A stretch of DNA of 48,586 nucleotides from CAZDGK01 sp964505035 (GTDB lineage: Bacteria > Patescibacteriota > Saccharimonadia > UBA4664), in NCBI GenBank assembly GCA_964505035.1, contig CAZDGK010000005.1, forward strand, positions 1 through 48,586. The letters run 5' to 3'. Both the position numbers and the translations under genes were made by a program. Below are positions 7,704 through 16,367 of this stretch, piece by piece (positions within the stretch are counted from its first letter, which is position 1; each line of letters begins with the position of its first letter). Below the pieces are notes generated by a model. It was not told where the DNA came from. It did not search any database and saw nothing but the letters and a program-made list of their open reading frames with translations.

Positions 7704-8630
7704 ATGATCAAGAAGGCCGGCTTTGTGGTGGTGGTACTCTTTGCCATTATTGGCTTTGTGTTCACTGTGGTCTTCCTGGCGATGCAATTTGGGCTGCTGA
7801 ATGTGCGGGGTAGTGCGGCCGAGCGCAATGAGTTCTTTGCTAGCGCGCCACAGGTGAAGGCGGCCGCCACGATGCAACCCGAGCCGGGAGTGGCGCCGGA
7901 GCCGACGCCCGCGCCCAAGGACCCGGCGGTGTCGTGCGTGAGGGTGGACGCAAATAGCAACTACGTGGGGACCTGTCCATGGAATAGCGTGGATGAATGG
8001 AATGTGATTCGGAATGGGCTGGCCAAGGATGCGCCGGTTATCCGGGATGTGGCCACCAAGACACAGCTACCGCCCCGGCTGATCGCGGCAGTAGTGGTGC
8101 CGGAGCAACTGCGGTTCTTCACGAGCGAGCGCGAGTCGTTTAAGCAATTTTTTGAGCCGCTGAAGGTGCTCGGGGCGATGACCAAGTTTTCGCTAGGCGT
8201 GTCAGGGGTGAAGGTAGACACGGCGCGGCGAATTGAGCAGTCGGCCTGCGACCCGAACTCGGAGTTTTATCCCGGCCCGGGCTTCTGTGTGATGCTAAGC
8301 TACCCAGGCAGCAGTGATGACAATGCGCTCTACGCCCGGCTGACCGACCAGCGAAACCACTACTACTCATTTCTGTACACGGCGATCTACTTGAAGGAAG
8401 TGCAGGCGCAGTGGCAGCGCCTGGGTTACGACATTAGCGGGCAGCCGGGCGTGAACGCGACATTGTTTAATATTGGGTTTAATGATTCGCATCCCAAGCC
8501 GGACCCGCAACTAGGCGGCTCGACCGTGACACTGAACGGGGTGAAATACAGCTTTGGCGAGCTGGGACAGCAGTTCTTTGACTCGGATGAGCTGGTGGAG
8601 CAGCTGGCTGTACCAGAGCCGGCAGGCTAG
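7704..8630 (+). CDS. Membrane-anchored lysozyme/transglycosylase-like protein
   Basis: A 308-residue protein with one N-terminal membrane helix (5-28), a Pro-rich linker (about 60-72) and an extracellular helical domain. PRLIAAVVVPEQLRFF resembles the catalytic-Glu helix of lytic transglycosylases; SLGVSGVK and the later ATLFNIGFND resemble the family's G-x-x-Q/substrate and A-x-Y-N-x-G motifs, though each is altered. Cys pairs (VSCVRV/GTCPW, SACDP/GFCVM) suggest disulfides. The start at 7704 follows TAAGCT by 8 bases. A wall-cleaving role is inferred from these weak resemblances. Confidence 0.5.
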   Translation: MIKKAGFVVVVLFAIIGFVFTVVFLAMQFGLLNVRGSAAERNEFFASAPQVKAAATMQPEPGVAPEPTPAPKDPAVSCVRVDANSNYVGTCPWNSVDEWNVIRNGLAKDAPVIRDVATKTQLPPRLIAAVVVPEQLRFFTSERESFKQFFEPLKVLGAMTKFSLGVSGVKVDTARRIEQSACDPNSEFYPGPGFCVMLSYPGSSDDNALYARLTDQRNHYYSFLYTAIYLKEVQAQWQRLGYDISGQPGVNATLFNIGFNDSHPKPDPQLGGSTVTLNGVKYSFGELGQQFFDSDELVEQLAVPEPAG

Positions 8631-8707
8631 ACTTTTATGAGATTGCTCATAGCTTCACCTGGAGCAGTGGCATAGGCTGTAATCACCTATAACCTAAGGG
8701 GGCGATC

Positions 8708-8920
8708 ATGGCAGAGGACAACGAGGGCCGAAAGCTCAACCCAGTGCAGTTACAAAAGTATCTCAAGGGCATCGACTACCCGGCCGACAAGCAGGAGGTA
8801 GTAAAGACGGCCAAGCAGCAGGAGGCGCCGGAGGAAGTGGTAGACTTTCTGGAGCGACTGCCAATGGAGCGGTTTAACAGCCCAAACGAGGTGAGCGAGG
8901 CGGCCGGCAAGCTGATGTAG
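8708..8920 (+). CDS. DUF2795 family small protein
   Basis: A 70-residue soluble protein matching the DUF2795 pattern: LNPVQLQKYLKGIDYPADKQ, then VVKTAKQQEAPEEVVDFLERLP, then a closing N-S-P-N-E-V helix. The family is common in Actinobacteria and candidate phyla and has no settled function; it looks like a small helical bundle. AAGGGGG lies 5 bases before the ATG. Confidence 0.8.
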   Translation: MAEDNEGRKLNPVQLQKYLKGIDYPADKQEVVKTAKQQEAPEEVVDFLERLPMERFNSPNEVSEAAGKLM

Positions 8921-8928
8921 CGGCCGGC

Positions 8929-8957
8929 TTGACTTATTGAAGAGCCGATCCTACAGT
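8929..8957 (+). promoter_or_regulatory. Sigma70 promoter of DUF4232 gene
   Basis: TTGACT (8929-8934), 17-base spacer, TACAGT (8952-8957). The transcript would carry AAAGGAG before ATG 8979, which decides the start over the in-frame upstream ATG at 8937 located inside the promoter. Confidence 0.7.
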
Positions 8958-8978
8958 TATGCCCAAAGGAGATCGGCG

Positions 8979-9575
8979 ATGAAAGCGCGACGAGGCGAGA
9001 GGGGCCTGATAATTGGTTTGATGGTGTTGGCCCTGGCTCTGGGCGGCTATATTTGGTACCTGAAGGCGCAGCCGGCACCGCAAGCGGCCAAAACCACTCA
9101 GGGCTCCCCTACCCCGGCGGCGGGTGTGGCGACAGCGACGCCAGTGGAGACACCGACGCCCACGCCGGCGATTGGGCGCTGCCATACGGCTGACCTGTCG
9201 GCTACGCTCAAGGCCAGCGATAGTGCCGCCGGGACGAGCTACCAGACATTGGGCCTCGTCAACAAGAGCGGCCATACGTGCTGGGTATACGGCTTCCCGG
9301 GCATTTCGCTGCTAGATGCCAGCGGCAAGCAGCTAGGGCAGCCGGCGGCGCGGTCGGGCGCGGCCACCACGACGGTGACACTGCTGGCCGGTGGCTCGGC
9401 CTACAGCACGCTGGGCTTTCCGAACCCGGGTAACTTTGACCCCGGTACCTGCAGCGCCCAGTCCACGAGCCTAAACATCTACCCGCCCGACGAAACGGCG
9501 GCGATCGTGGTGGCCGACGGGAAGCAGGCTTGCCCTGGTTTCTCGGTGACGGCCCTGAGTCCGACCGCTCCGTAA
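8979..9575 (+). CDS. Membrane-anchored DUF4232 protein
   Basis: A 198-residue protein: N-terminal membrane helix (about 8-27), a Thr/Pro-rich spacer (PVETPTPTPAIG) and a DUF4232 beta-sandwich starting at RCHTADLSA. The motif AGTSYQTLGLVNKSGHTCW followed by VYGFPGISLLD is typical. Four Cys in the exported domain suggest two disulfides. DUF4232 is mostly known from actinobacterial lipoproteins and exported proteins of unknown function. It stands between other anchored, exported genes and is probably a surface protein. Confidence 0.78.
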   Translation: MKARRGERGLIIGLMVLALALGGYIWYLKAQPAPQAAKTTQGSPTPAAGVATATPVETPTPTPAIGRCHTADLSATLKASDSAAGTSYQTLGLVNKSGHTCWVYGFPGISLLDASGKQLGQPAARSGAATTTVTLLAGGSAYSTLGFPNPGNFDPGTCSAQSTSLNIYPPDETAAIVVADGKQACPGFSVTALSPTAP

Positions 9576-9579
9576 TGTC

Positions 9580-9609
9580 TTGTGGTCAACGTGAGAAAAC
9601 GCTTATGCT
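9580..9609 (+). promoter_or_regulatory. Leaderless promoter of 9616 gene
   Basis: TTGTGG (9580-9585), 18-base spacer, TATGCT (9604-9609); the start codon follows after 6 bases. Confidence 0.65.
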
Positions 9610-9615
9610 TGGTGC

Positions 9616-10839
9616 ATGGGCAAAGATACTCTGACTCCGATGAAGCCGGTGCGACCGGTCCGAAACAAGTGGCTGCGGTGGGCGGTGCCGGCTGTAGCGA
9701 TTGTGGCGCTGGGGGTGGTTGGTGTGGTGGGCTGGAAGCTTTACCAAAGCCACAATCCGTTTGTGGACACCACTCACCCGCCGCAGTTTGTGACGGCGGA
9801 CTTTATTGATTTATCGAAGATCTTTAGCATTTCCAAGTTCCGGTCGTTGCAGGGGCACGATTTTTCGGGTGGGGGTGAGACCTGCCGGAGCATGAAGCAT
9901 TATGTGGTGCCGCAGCACACCCAGGCCATGGGTGAGCTGGTGGCGCAGAACGGTGGCATTCCGCCCAAGCCGGATGGCAAGACTGACGTGGACATTTTTA
10001 GCCCGTTTGATGGCCAGATTACCCGCATTGACCAGGAGCGCACGCCGGTGGGCGAGCAGATTTACCTGCGGCCGGATACGGCGCCGGCCTTTGAGCTGCG
10101 GCTGTTCCACGTGTTTAAGGTGGACGGGATCAAGGTGGGGGCGCACGTGAAGGCCGGGCAAAAGCTGGGCGTGATTTCGTCGTACTCGGACACGGATATT
10201 TCGGTGGAGGGCGGCGGTAAGTTTATCTCGGTGTTCCAGGTGATGACGGATAAGGTATTTGCGGAGTACCAGGCGCGGGGCGCCCAGACGCGCGACGACT
10301 TCATTATTAGTCGCGAGTACCGGGATGCGCACGCGGTGACGTGTGACCAAAGCAAAACCGGTAGCCAGAAGTTTGATTTGCCGGCGAATTATGATCCGGC
10401 CAGCGAAGAGGTGCACCTGAGCGGCTATGTGGCGCCGCAGCAGCAGCCGACGGGCAATGCCCAAAAAGGCAGTGGGCACCCGCTAGTGATCACGCAATGG
10501 GGCGTGCAGTTTGCGGTGGATGGCGTGTTGTCTAACCTGCAATACCAGATAATCGATGGCGCGGTGAAGTTCTACACCCCAGAGCTGTATCCGAAATACC
10601 AAGCTTGCGGACCTACAGGAGGCTTGGGGGCGCTGAGCCGCGTCGCCGCATCGGCTGACACCGGCTCCGCAACTGCCATCAAGGCCGGTTCAATTGGTGG
10701 CTACAATTACTACTACACTGCCGCCCAACAGCCCTGCGTGCAGAATGCCGCCGCTGCGTCTGACGAGCAATTGGAACAAGACCAGCACAACATGCTGATC
10801 ACTAGCATGCGAGATCTGACGCTCAAAGCTGCGCAATAA
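9616..10839 (+). CDS. Membrane-anchored degenerate M23-like protein
   Basis: A 407-residue protein with one membrane helix (about 23-43) and a large outer domain. The stretch DIFSPFDGQITRI, LRLFHVF and VGAHVKAGQKLGVISS has the beta-roll layout of M23 (lysostaphin-like) peptidases. The zinc motif H-x3-D is not evident and the HxH motif is reduced to FHVF, so it is probably non-catalytic. The C-terminal half has four Cys and ends in a short helical tail. The gene at 12804 is a distant paralogue by layout. It may bind or help position peptidoglycan (inference). The start is leaderless. Confidence 0.5.
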   Translation: MGKDTLTPMKPVRPVRNKWLRWAVPAVAIVALGVVGVVGWKLYQSHNPFVDTTHPPQFVTADFIDLSKIFSISKFRSLQGHDFSGGGETCRSMKHYVVPQHTQAMGELVAQNGGIPPKPDGKTDVDIFSPFDGQITRIDQERTPVGEQIYLRPDTAPAFELRLFHVFKVDGIKVGAHVKAGQKLGVISSYSDTDISVEGGGKFISVFQVMTDKVFAEYQARGAQTRDDFIISREYRDAHAVTCDQSKTGSQKFDLPANYDPASEEVHLSGYVAPQQQPTGNAQKGSGHPLVITQWGVQFAVDGVLSNLQYQIIDGAVKFYTPELYPKYQACGPTGGLGALSRVAASADTGSATAIKAGSIGGYNYYYTAAQQPCVQNAAAASDEQLEQDQHNMLITSMRDLTLKAAQ

Positions 10840-10882
10840 CGAGCCGAGCGGGCAGTAGCTATGAAGGCGGGTGGACGCTGGC

Positions 10883-11992
10883 TTAGGGGGTGATAACCTC
10901 GCCATCATTCCATTTATTGTTCTGCCAAACCATACCAGGCCGGGTTTGGTCGAAGTCGCTGATAGGGCCGTACAGGGCGCAGTATTGGTTATCGGGGGTT
11001 GGACCTTTGGTAAAGATGTTGTTGGTAAAGCTGACGTTATATGACTGGCCGCTGTAGGTTTTGCCATTGGTGCTGCCACCGTAGGCGCAAAAGGCGGCGT
11101 ATTGAGTGGGCGGAAACAGGTTGTGGTTGATGTACACGTCGTGGATGATCGCAAAGTCTGGATAGCCAGTGAGGCTGGCGGAACACGAACCTTCGGGGTC
11201 GGGCTGCACGGGTGCGTCGCAAACAATAGTGTTGTGGGTGACGTGGGTATCCTGCTCGAATCTGATGGCGCTGGCATGCCAATTGTCTTGGATTTTTTGC
11301 CCGTGCACGTATGAATCAAGGATGGTGCAGTTGCTGGAGCAGTACATGCCCCGGTTGCCGCCAGTGACATTGACGCGGGTGGCGGTGTAGTTGCTGGACT
11401 GAATGCCCGTTACCTGCCGGGTTGCGCCAGGTGTGGCATTGATGGTGCTGTCGGTAACGGTGAAAGCCGCGTCACTGCCTTCGTTGCTGACGGTGCCGTT
11501 GATTTGGCTGTTGCTGATGGTGACGCCGGCGGCTTGGATCGTGAGGTCACAGCTGATGGTTTTGGCGTTTATGACGGTGCTGGGTGTGGTGATGGTGCAG
11601 GGGCCGGTGTAGGCCGAGAGGACGGTGCCGGCCGGAACGCCGGTGTTGCCCGCGCCCGGCCAGCACGTGCCCGTGCCGTCCGGGCCGCCGGGGACGTGAT
11701 TGGCGGCGCCGCCGCAGCCGGGCGCGGGGGTGGGTGTGGGCGTCGGGGTTGGCGTGGCGGTGGGCGTTGGAGTTGGGGTGACGCCGAACACTAGCATTCG
11801 TCCGCCGATGGCTCCGGCCTGGGTCTTGACGGAGGCGTTGCCGCTAATGGTGCCGTCGGGAGGCAAGAACGAGGCGGCCGGGCCGGCGGCAAAGATGCGC
11901 ACGACGACGTAGCCCAGAATTACCGCGAAACCAATAGCCGGAAGCGTGTGCCAGCGTTTGAGCTTGACGGCGGGGCCTGGTCCAAATTTCAT
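10883..11992 (-). CDS. Anchored right-handed beta-helix surface protein
   Basis: A 369-residue protein: membrane helix (about 17-36), a short domain, a (PT)n stalk about 20 residues long near residue 72-92, then a Cys-rich parallel beta-helix domain. Repeating patterns such as TISNSQINGTVSN, FTVTDSTIN, CTILDSYVHG, THNTIVCD and VYINHNLF are those of pectate-lyase-like/right-handed beta-helix folds, whose members bind or cleave polysaccharides. No catalytic set could be assigned. The start at 11992 is fixed by TACAAT (11999-12004 on the minus strand) 6 bases upstream; the longer frame to 12589 is antisense to the next gene. Confidence 0.75.
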   Translation of the reverse strand: MKFGPGPAVKLKRWHTLPAIGFAVILGYVVVRIFAAGPAASFLPPDGTISGNASVKTQAGAIGGRMLVFGVTPTPTPTATPTPTPTPTPAPGCGGAANHVPGGPDGTGTCWPGAGNTGVPAGTVLSAYTGPCTITTPSTVINAKTISCDLTIQAAGVTISNSQINGTVSNEGSDAAFTVTDSTINATPGATRQVTGIQSSNYTATRVNVTGGNRGMYCSSNCTILDSYVHGQKIQDNWHASAIRFEQDTHVTHNTIVCDAPVQPDPEGSCSASLTGYPDFAIIHDVYINHNLFPPTQYAAFCAYGGSTNGKTYSGQSYNVSFTNNIFTKGPTPDNQYCALYGPISDFDQTRPGMVWQNNKWNDGEVITP

Positions 11993-11998
11993 ATGGTT

Positions 11999-12024
11999 AT
12001 TGTAGCTTAATTGTTTGATAGCAT
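11999..12024. promoter_or_regulatory. Compact divergent leaderless promoters
   Basis: TACAAT on the minus strand (11999-12004) serves the gene starting at 11992, and TAGCAT on the plus strand (12019-12024) serves the gene at 12032. Only 39 bases separate the two start codons, so the two promoters overlap and may compete. Confidence 0.55.
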
Positions 12025-12031
12025 AGGAACT

Positions 12032-12769
12032 ATGAAATGGTTGGCGCAGAACAGAATTCGGGTTTTGGGACTGGCACTGGCGGTGATGTGGCCGGCCGCG
12101 AGCGCGCGAGCGGCAATTGAGATTTACACGGTGTCGCCTCCGGGGGTGTTTGCCAAGACCGGGAGCGAGACGAACATTCACCAAGTTTGCACGCTGGGTG
12201 AGGCGCTGAATTTGATATTGGATGATGCGGGCGTCAATGAGATTGCCTTTCACGATCCGATTGTCGACATGTGCAAAGACGATACGATTTCGAACCTGGA
12301 CCAGTATGTGAAGCTGGATACCGTCGGCGAGGTGACCGTGAAGTCTGACCAGCTGACGTATCTGCACAACCAGCAGGGCGACATCACGATGCGAGGGCTG
12401 CCTTATGACCAGGAGCCGGACGTGCTGGTGGACGGTCAGCCGGCGACGAGCGCGGACGTGGGCAACAAGCAGTGGGACGGGGCACAGCATACGCTGAAAT
12501 TTACGGCCAAGCATTTTAGTACCTACAAGGCGGTGGCTAAGGGCGGGGCGGGTGCGAGTACAGCGACGCCAGCAGCCCAGCAGAGACAAGCTGGCGCGCT
12601 GGCGACTGGCGGGCTATTGGTGTGGGGGCTGGCGGGGATCGGGCTGGTAACTGTGATGGTGCTGGCGATTGCCCGGATGGCGCGCCCGAAGCCGGCGGCG
12701 GCTGACCCGGAGCCAGCAGACGGCCCGGAGCCCGAAGGCGAAATAGAGCCGGGAACTGGCGACCAGTAG
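12032..12769 (+). CDS. Exported protein with C-terminal membrane anchor
   Basis: A 245-residue protein with a signal peptide (cleavage near ASARA-AIE, residue 27), an outer domain with a possible disulfide (HQVCTLG and VDMCKDD), a low-complexity Ala/Thr linker, a membrane helix (about 199-222) and an acidic Pro/Glu-rich cytoplasmic tail. The topology is that of a type I surface protein without sortase motif. I do not recognise the outer domain; the segment AKHFSTYKAVAKG looks like the end of a small beta-domain found in other surface proteins. Start at the leaderless ATG 12032, 7 bases past TAGCAT. Confidence 0.6.
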   Translation: MKWLAQNRIRVLGLALAVMWPAASARAAIEIYTVSPPGVFAKTGSETNIHQVCTLGEALNLILDDAGVNEIAFHDPIVDMCKDDTISNLDQYVKLDTVGEVTVKSDQLTYLHNQQGDITMRGLPYDQEPDVLVDGQPATSADVGNKQWDGAQHTLKFTAKHFSTYKAVAKGGAGASTATPAAQQRQAGALATGGLLVWGLAGIGLVTVMVLAIARMARPKPAAADPEPADGPEPEGEIEPGTGDQ

Positions 12770-12803
12770 GCTCGAAGCATAAGCACTATGCTATGCTGGG
12801 GGC

Positions 12804-14234
12804 ATGGAAACACCCGAAGCCACACCACCCGAATCAAAGCCTGAAGCCACGCCGAAGCCCAAGAAGGCCGGCTTTAACCTCAAACCGTGGCAATGGGCGG
12901 TGGCTAGTGTAGGCGCGGTAGTACTGGTGGGCGGCGGAGCGCTGGCGGTGATGATGGTGACGGGGCACAGTCCGATCAAGGATCTGAAGCAAGGTAACTT
13001 GCCGAGCAAGAATGCGGCCGGGCAGACGGTGACGTACGACAAGCAGGCATCGGTGCAATTGACCAGCGGGAAGTGTGAGGGCGTGGGCAGTGTCCCGATA
13101 ACGGCGCCGATGCCTATCGCCCAGATTGGCTCAATTCAGCCGTATGGTTTGATGGTGGGCGGACACGTGACGCCGGTGGACCACCAGTACTACATTGGGC
13201 TGGACGGCCGGGCGTTGCGCGACACCTACGATGTGGTGGCGCCGGCGGACGGCTGGTTGGTGGCGATTCAGCACCGTGGTGATAAGTACAACACGCCAGC
13301 CCACACGGTGGACGTGCCATCAAGCGATGAGTACCGGCTGGTGTTTTCGCATACCTGCAGCTTCTTGACCTACGTGGACCTCGTGACATCCTTGAGCGAT
13401 CAGGTGAAGGCGGCGATGCCGGGCTACGACCCGCGCACGGGCAACGGCTTTAAGCCATTCAAGGTGACGAAGGGTGAGATTATTGGCCACATTGGCGGGC
13501 AGACGCTGGACTTTGCGGTGTGGGATCTGAGTCAGACTCCCCTACCCTTTATTGCCCGCAATGCTTACGACAATGCCGAGTCGTGGAAGGTGTTTACGGC
13601 GCCGACTACGAAGTATCTGGACCCAGCCATCAAGGACGCGGTGGTGGCCAAATACATCCGGACGGCCGACCCAGTGGACGGACTGGTGTGCTATGACCAA
13701 GACGGCAAGCTGGTGGGTACATGGTTTGCGGCCGGGACGAATGGATATCTGGGTGCGACAGCGCAGGGCCCGAACCCTGGGTACTGGCGCGGGCATTTGA
13801 GCTTTGCGCCCAACTATATTGACCCGTCGGCCTGGATGGTGTCGATTGGTAACTATCCGGGAGTGATACCCGGAGCGTCGACAGATCCGAACGCCAAGAA
13901 CGCCAACGCTCAACAGTTTGGCATAAAGGGCAATGGGCCGGACCCGACGACGATTACGCCCAGCTCGGGAATGGTGAAGTATGAGCTGGTGCAGCAGGAG
14001 CTGACGACGCCGGACGGGCAGCGCTGGATGGGTGACTTTGCGCACGGCGTGAAGGCCGAGAACGCTCCGACGGTGCGAGGCACACTACTGGTACAGATGA
14101 CGGGCAAGCGTGAACTGAAGGTGGAAGTGTTCCCCGACAAGCTGGCGGCCGAGGTGAGTGGGTTTGATAGCGGCGCCAAGACCTACAACCGGGGCGAAGA
14201 CGCCACCACACCCGCCAGCAACACCGCGCATTAG
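12804..14234 (+). CDS. Membrane-anchored M23-like protein
   Basis: A 476-residue protein: Pro/Glu/Lys-rich cytoplasmic start, membrane helix (about 31-53) and an outer M23-like domain. GGHVTPVDHQYYIG, then VVAPADGWLVAIQHRG, then EYRLVFSHTCSF follow the order of M23 strands (H-x-x-x-D region, AP-x-G turn, and the strand that normally carries HxH). The HxH is not intact, so zinc peptidase activity is doubtful. It resembles the 9616 gene in size, anchor and domain order. TATGCT-6-ATG gives a leaderless start. It ends 3 bases inside the convergent AraC gene. Confidence 0.55.
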   Translation: METPEATPPESKPEATPKPKKAGFNLKPWQWAVASVGAVVLVGGGALAVMMVTGHSPIKDLKQGNLPSKNAAGQTVTYDKQASVQLTSGKCEGVGSVPITAPMPIAQIGSIQPYGLMVGGHVTPVDHQYYIGLDGRALRDTYDVVAPADGWLVAIQHRGDKYNTPAHTVDVPSSDEYRLVFSHTCSFLTYVDLVTSLSDQVKAAMPGYDPRTGNGFKPFKVTKGEIIGHIGGQTLDFAVWDLSQTPLPFIARNAYDNAESWKVFTAPTTKYLDPAIKDAVVAKYIRTADPVDGLVCYDQDGKLVGTWFAAGTNGYLGATAQGPNPGYWRGHLSFAPNYIDPSAWMVSIGNYPGVIPGASTDPNAKNANAQQFGIKGNGPDPTTITPSSGMVKYELVQQELTTPDGQRWMGDFAHGVKAENAPTVRGTLLVQMTGKRELKVEVFPDKLAAEVSGFDSGAKTYNRGEDATTPASNTAH

Positions 14235-15070
14235 AGCTGCCCGGGCCGAAACCCGGCTAGCTCTTTGGCGTATTGGGTGGGAGTTTTGCCCATAACCTGC
14301 TTAAAGTCATTCACGAAATGGGACTGGTCGGCATAGCCCAGCTCGGCTGCGATGTGTGTCCAATTGGGAGCAGAGTTGATGAGCGCCAGGCGGGCGGCCT
14401 CTTGGAGACGGCAGCGCATAATGATCCATTTGAGGCCTGCGCCCACATGAGTCTGAAACAGATGCTGGAGCGTGCGTTCACTGAGATTGAATATAGGCAG
14501 CACTTCCTGCACAGTGCGAATGGATGGATCGTCCACTACCGCTTGGATGATGGAGGCGACGCGCCGGAGGTTGGCATCGACAGCGGGGCGATGTTCCAGC
14601 AACAGGGCCTCCAGCCGTGCTACTATGTCGGCGTCCAGGTGACCCGTGAGCTGGCGCCGAAAGTCCGGCCCGGTGCCCCGAAACACGCGCACCGCCGGCA
14701 GAGTGCGGTCGGTGAGAGCGGTCATGGTGTGCGGCCAAAAGGCACGGAAGCCGCCGGGGGTGAATTTGACCGCGGCGATGACACCCCGGCCTCGTACCTC
14801 GTATTCATACTTGCCGGTGGTGACGCCTGTGAGCCAGCCGCGGTCGGCGCGAAACGCCAGATTGACGCAGGCATCGGGCAGAATCTCGGCGGTGTAGCGC
14901 TGGCCAGGTTCTAGGCTCCAGCGTGAAATCCAATAATATTCCACAAACGGCGCTAGCGCCGCCGAGGGCAGGTAGCGTTCAACCCGAAAGTGCTGCGCGG
15001 CCCGCACGGGGTCTAGCAGAGCCTTGAGCTCGGGCAGGGCGTTTGCGGATTTTTGCAAGCGTTTGGCCAT
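14231..15070 (-). CDS. AraC-family transcriptional regulator
   Basis: A 279-residue regulator. The N-terminal half (YLPSAALAPFVEYYWISRW, LPDACVNLAF, GVIAAVKFTPGGF) is the DUF6597-like sensor region seen in AraC proteins of this length. The C-terminal half holds the double HTH: VQEVLPIFNLSERTLQHLF (first) and HIAAELGYADQSHFVNDFKQ followed by MGKTPTQYAK (second), the AraC signature. The divergent neighbour codes for an SRPBCC protein; the two genes share an AT box with -10 elements on both strands, so it may control that gene. The inducer is unknown. Confidence 0.9.
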   Translation of the reverse strand: MAKRLQKSANALPELKALLDPVRAAQHFRVERYLPSAALAPFVEYYWISRWSLEPGQRYTAEILPDACVNLAFRADRGWLTGVTTGKYEYEVRGRGVIAAVKFTPGGFRAFWPHTMTALTDRTLPAVRVFRGTGPDFRRQLTGHLDADIVARLEALLLEHRPAVDANLRRVASIIQAVVDDPSIRTVQEVLPIFNLSERTLQHLFQTHVGAGLKWIIMRCRLQEAARLALINSAPNWTHIAAELGYADQSHFVNDFKQVMGKTPTQYAKELAGFRPGQL

Positions 15071-15080
15071 GGTTTGAGCG

Positions 15081-15087
15081 TATTATA
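15081..15087. promoter_or_regulatory. Overlapping -10 boxes for divergent genes
   Basis: The heptamer TATTATA reads TATTAT on the plus strand (for 15110) and TATAAT on the minus strand (for 15070). Only one polymerase could open it at a time. Confidence 0.5.
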
Positions 15088-15109
15088 GCCCGGTTAAGGA
15101 GTACCTGAT

Positions 15110-15544
15110 ATGTCAACCACTTTTACCGCTACCAAGAGTCTTGTGATTAACGCTCGTCCCGCCCGGGTGTGGGCTTCGCTGACCGAACCAGCATTGGTAA
15201 AGCAGATTATGTATGGCGCCGAGGTGGTCTCGGACTGGAAGGTGGGCAGCCCGTTGCTCTATCGCGGGACGTGGGAGGGCAAGCCGTTTGAGGATAAGGG
15301 CACCATTCTGAAAATTGAACCTAACAAGCTCCTGAAGGCCACTTACTTTAGTGAATTCAGCGGATTGGAGGACAAGCCAGAGAATTATAATGTGGTGACG
15401 TACGAGCTGGCCGAGGCCGGTGGTGGCACCAAGCTCACGGTGACGCAGGAGAACTGCCCCAGCCAGGAGAGCGCGGACCATTCAACCAAGAACTGGGAAA
15501 GGGTGTTGGAAACGACGAAGGAGTTGCTAGAAAAGTCTGCTTAG
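15110..15544 (+). CDS. SRPBCC/AHSA1-like ligand-binding protein
   Basis: A 144-residue START/SRPBCC-fold protein: VINARPARVWASLTEPALVKQ at the start, DWKVGSPLLYRGTWEGK in the middle, and a long C-terminal helix (NWERVLETTKELLEK). This is the Aha1-C/polyketide-cyclase-like domain, which has a deep hydrophobic pocket. Members bind lipids or other hydrophobic ligands or act in stress responses. AAGGAG stands 8 bases before the ATG, so this transcript is leadered. It is divergent from an AraC regulator. Confidence 0.85.
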   Translation: MSTTFTATKSLVINARPARVWASLTEPALVKQIMYGAEVVSDWKVGSPLLYRGTWEGKPFEDKGTILKIEPNKLLKATYFSEFSGLEDKPENYNVVTYELAEAGGGTKLTVTQENCPSQESADHSTKNWERVLETTKELLEKSA

Positions 15545-15638
15545 CGCAGCGCATTAGATTGACCGCAGTCGCAAAAAATGTTATTGTGTGACCTGCGTTT
15601 CAGTCACAATTCTTCCCGACCATGGATTGGAGTTGATT

Positions 15639-15986
15639 GTGAAGGTTCTCATCGTCGAGGACGACGCTGGCGTACGCCTGCGATACCGGGAGGCTTGCCC
15701 GGCCGGCACTGAGGTGCTGGAAGCGGACAACCTGGACATGGCTATCAAGCTCTTCCTGGAGCACGAGGCCACCACCGATGTGATCATCGTGGACGGCTGC
15801 GTGCCGGGCGACGAGATCAACACCCTGCCATTCATCCGGAGTGCGCGGAGGCGGGGCTACGGCGGCACGATGATCGCCGCCTCCAGCTCCAGCCTCTACC
15901 GCGAGCAGATGGTGGCAGCCGGGTGCGACGGCCAGAGCGACAAACGGTCGCTGCCGACGCTGCTGCCAGCTCTGCTGGCGGCTTAA
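15639..15986 (+). CDS. Stand-alone response-regulator receiver domain
   Basis: A 115-residue CheY-like domain with no output domain. VLIVEDDAG holds the acidic pair (D8, D9), D52 in VIIVDGCVPG is the phosphoacceptor, IAASSSS gives the switch Ser, and K102 in SDKRS the conserved Lys, although the usual K-P is K-R. The start is GTG 15639, with GGAG 6 bases upstream; the longer frame adds a stretch without similarity. No histidine kinase is in the window, so the partner is elsewhere. A strong terminator follows, hence monocistronic. Confidence 0.85.
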   Translation: MKVLIVEDDAGVRLRYREACPAGTEVLEADNLDMAIKLFLEHEATTDVIIVDGCVPGDEINTLPFIRSARRRGYGGTMIAASSSSLYREQMVAAGCDGQSDKRSLPTLLPALLAA

Positions 15987-16009
15987 CCCCGCCTCACGGC
16001 AAACGCCCC

Positions 16010-16045
16010 CGACCTCCGAGCTGAACCTGGCTCGGGGGTCGATTT
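16010..16045 (+). terminator. Terminator after receiver gene
   Basis: An 11-bp stem CGACCTCCGAG / CTCGGGGGTCG (one G-T pair) with a 10-base loop, followed by ATTTGT. Confidence 0.7.
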
Positions 16046-16161
16046 GTCTCTGGATTAATGTGCCCACAGGAAAGCCTTTAATTTTGTCTGTCAAAGGTGT
16101 ATAAACGTATTTACATCTCGGCCGAACAGCGGCTGACATGAGCACGAAGGAGTGTGAACTC

Positions 16162-16329
16162 ATGGCCAAGAGCAACGACGCGGCCGCGCAAGCGGCAGCA
16201 GAGGCGGCGGCTAAGGCAGCGGCTCAAGCGGAGGCGGCGCGAGTCGAGCAGGCCCGCATCACCGCGGCCGCTCAACTGGCCGCTCAGCAAGCGCGCGCCC
16301 GCAGTGGCGGTGGCGCAAGCAGCAACTGA
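16162..16329 (+). CDS. Ala-rich coiled small protein
   Basis: A 55-residue peptide, about half Ala, with regular Gln, Glu, Lys and Arg (AAAQAAAEAAAKAAAQAEAA), likely a single amphipathic helix or coiled coil, ending GGGASSN. AAGGAG (16147-16152) lies 9 bases before ATG 16162, and a perfect intrinsic terminator follows, so it is very probably a real gene. No family recognised. It lacks a C-terminal Gln or Glu, so it is not an obvious Pup. Confidence 0.65.
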   Translation: MAKSNDAAAQAAAEAAAKAAAQAEAARVEQARITAAAQLAAQQARARSGGGASSN

Positions 16330-16367
16330 CCCACCCGCCGGCTCAAGCCAGCAACTCCCAACTGCAA

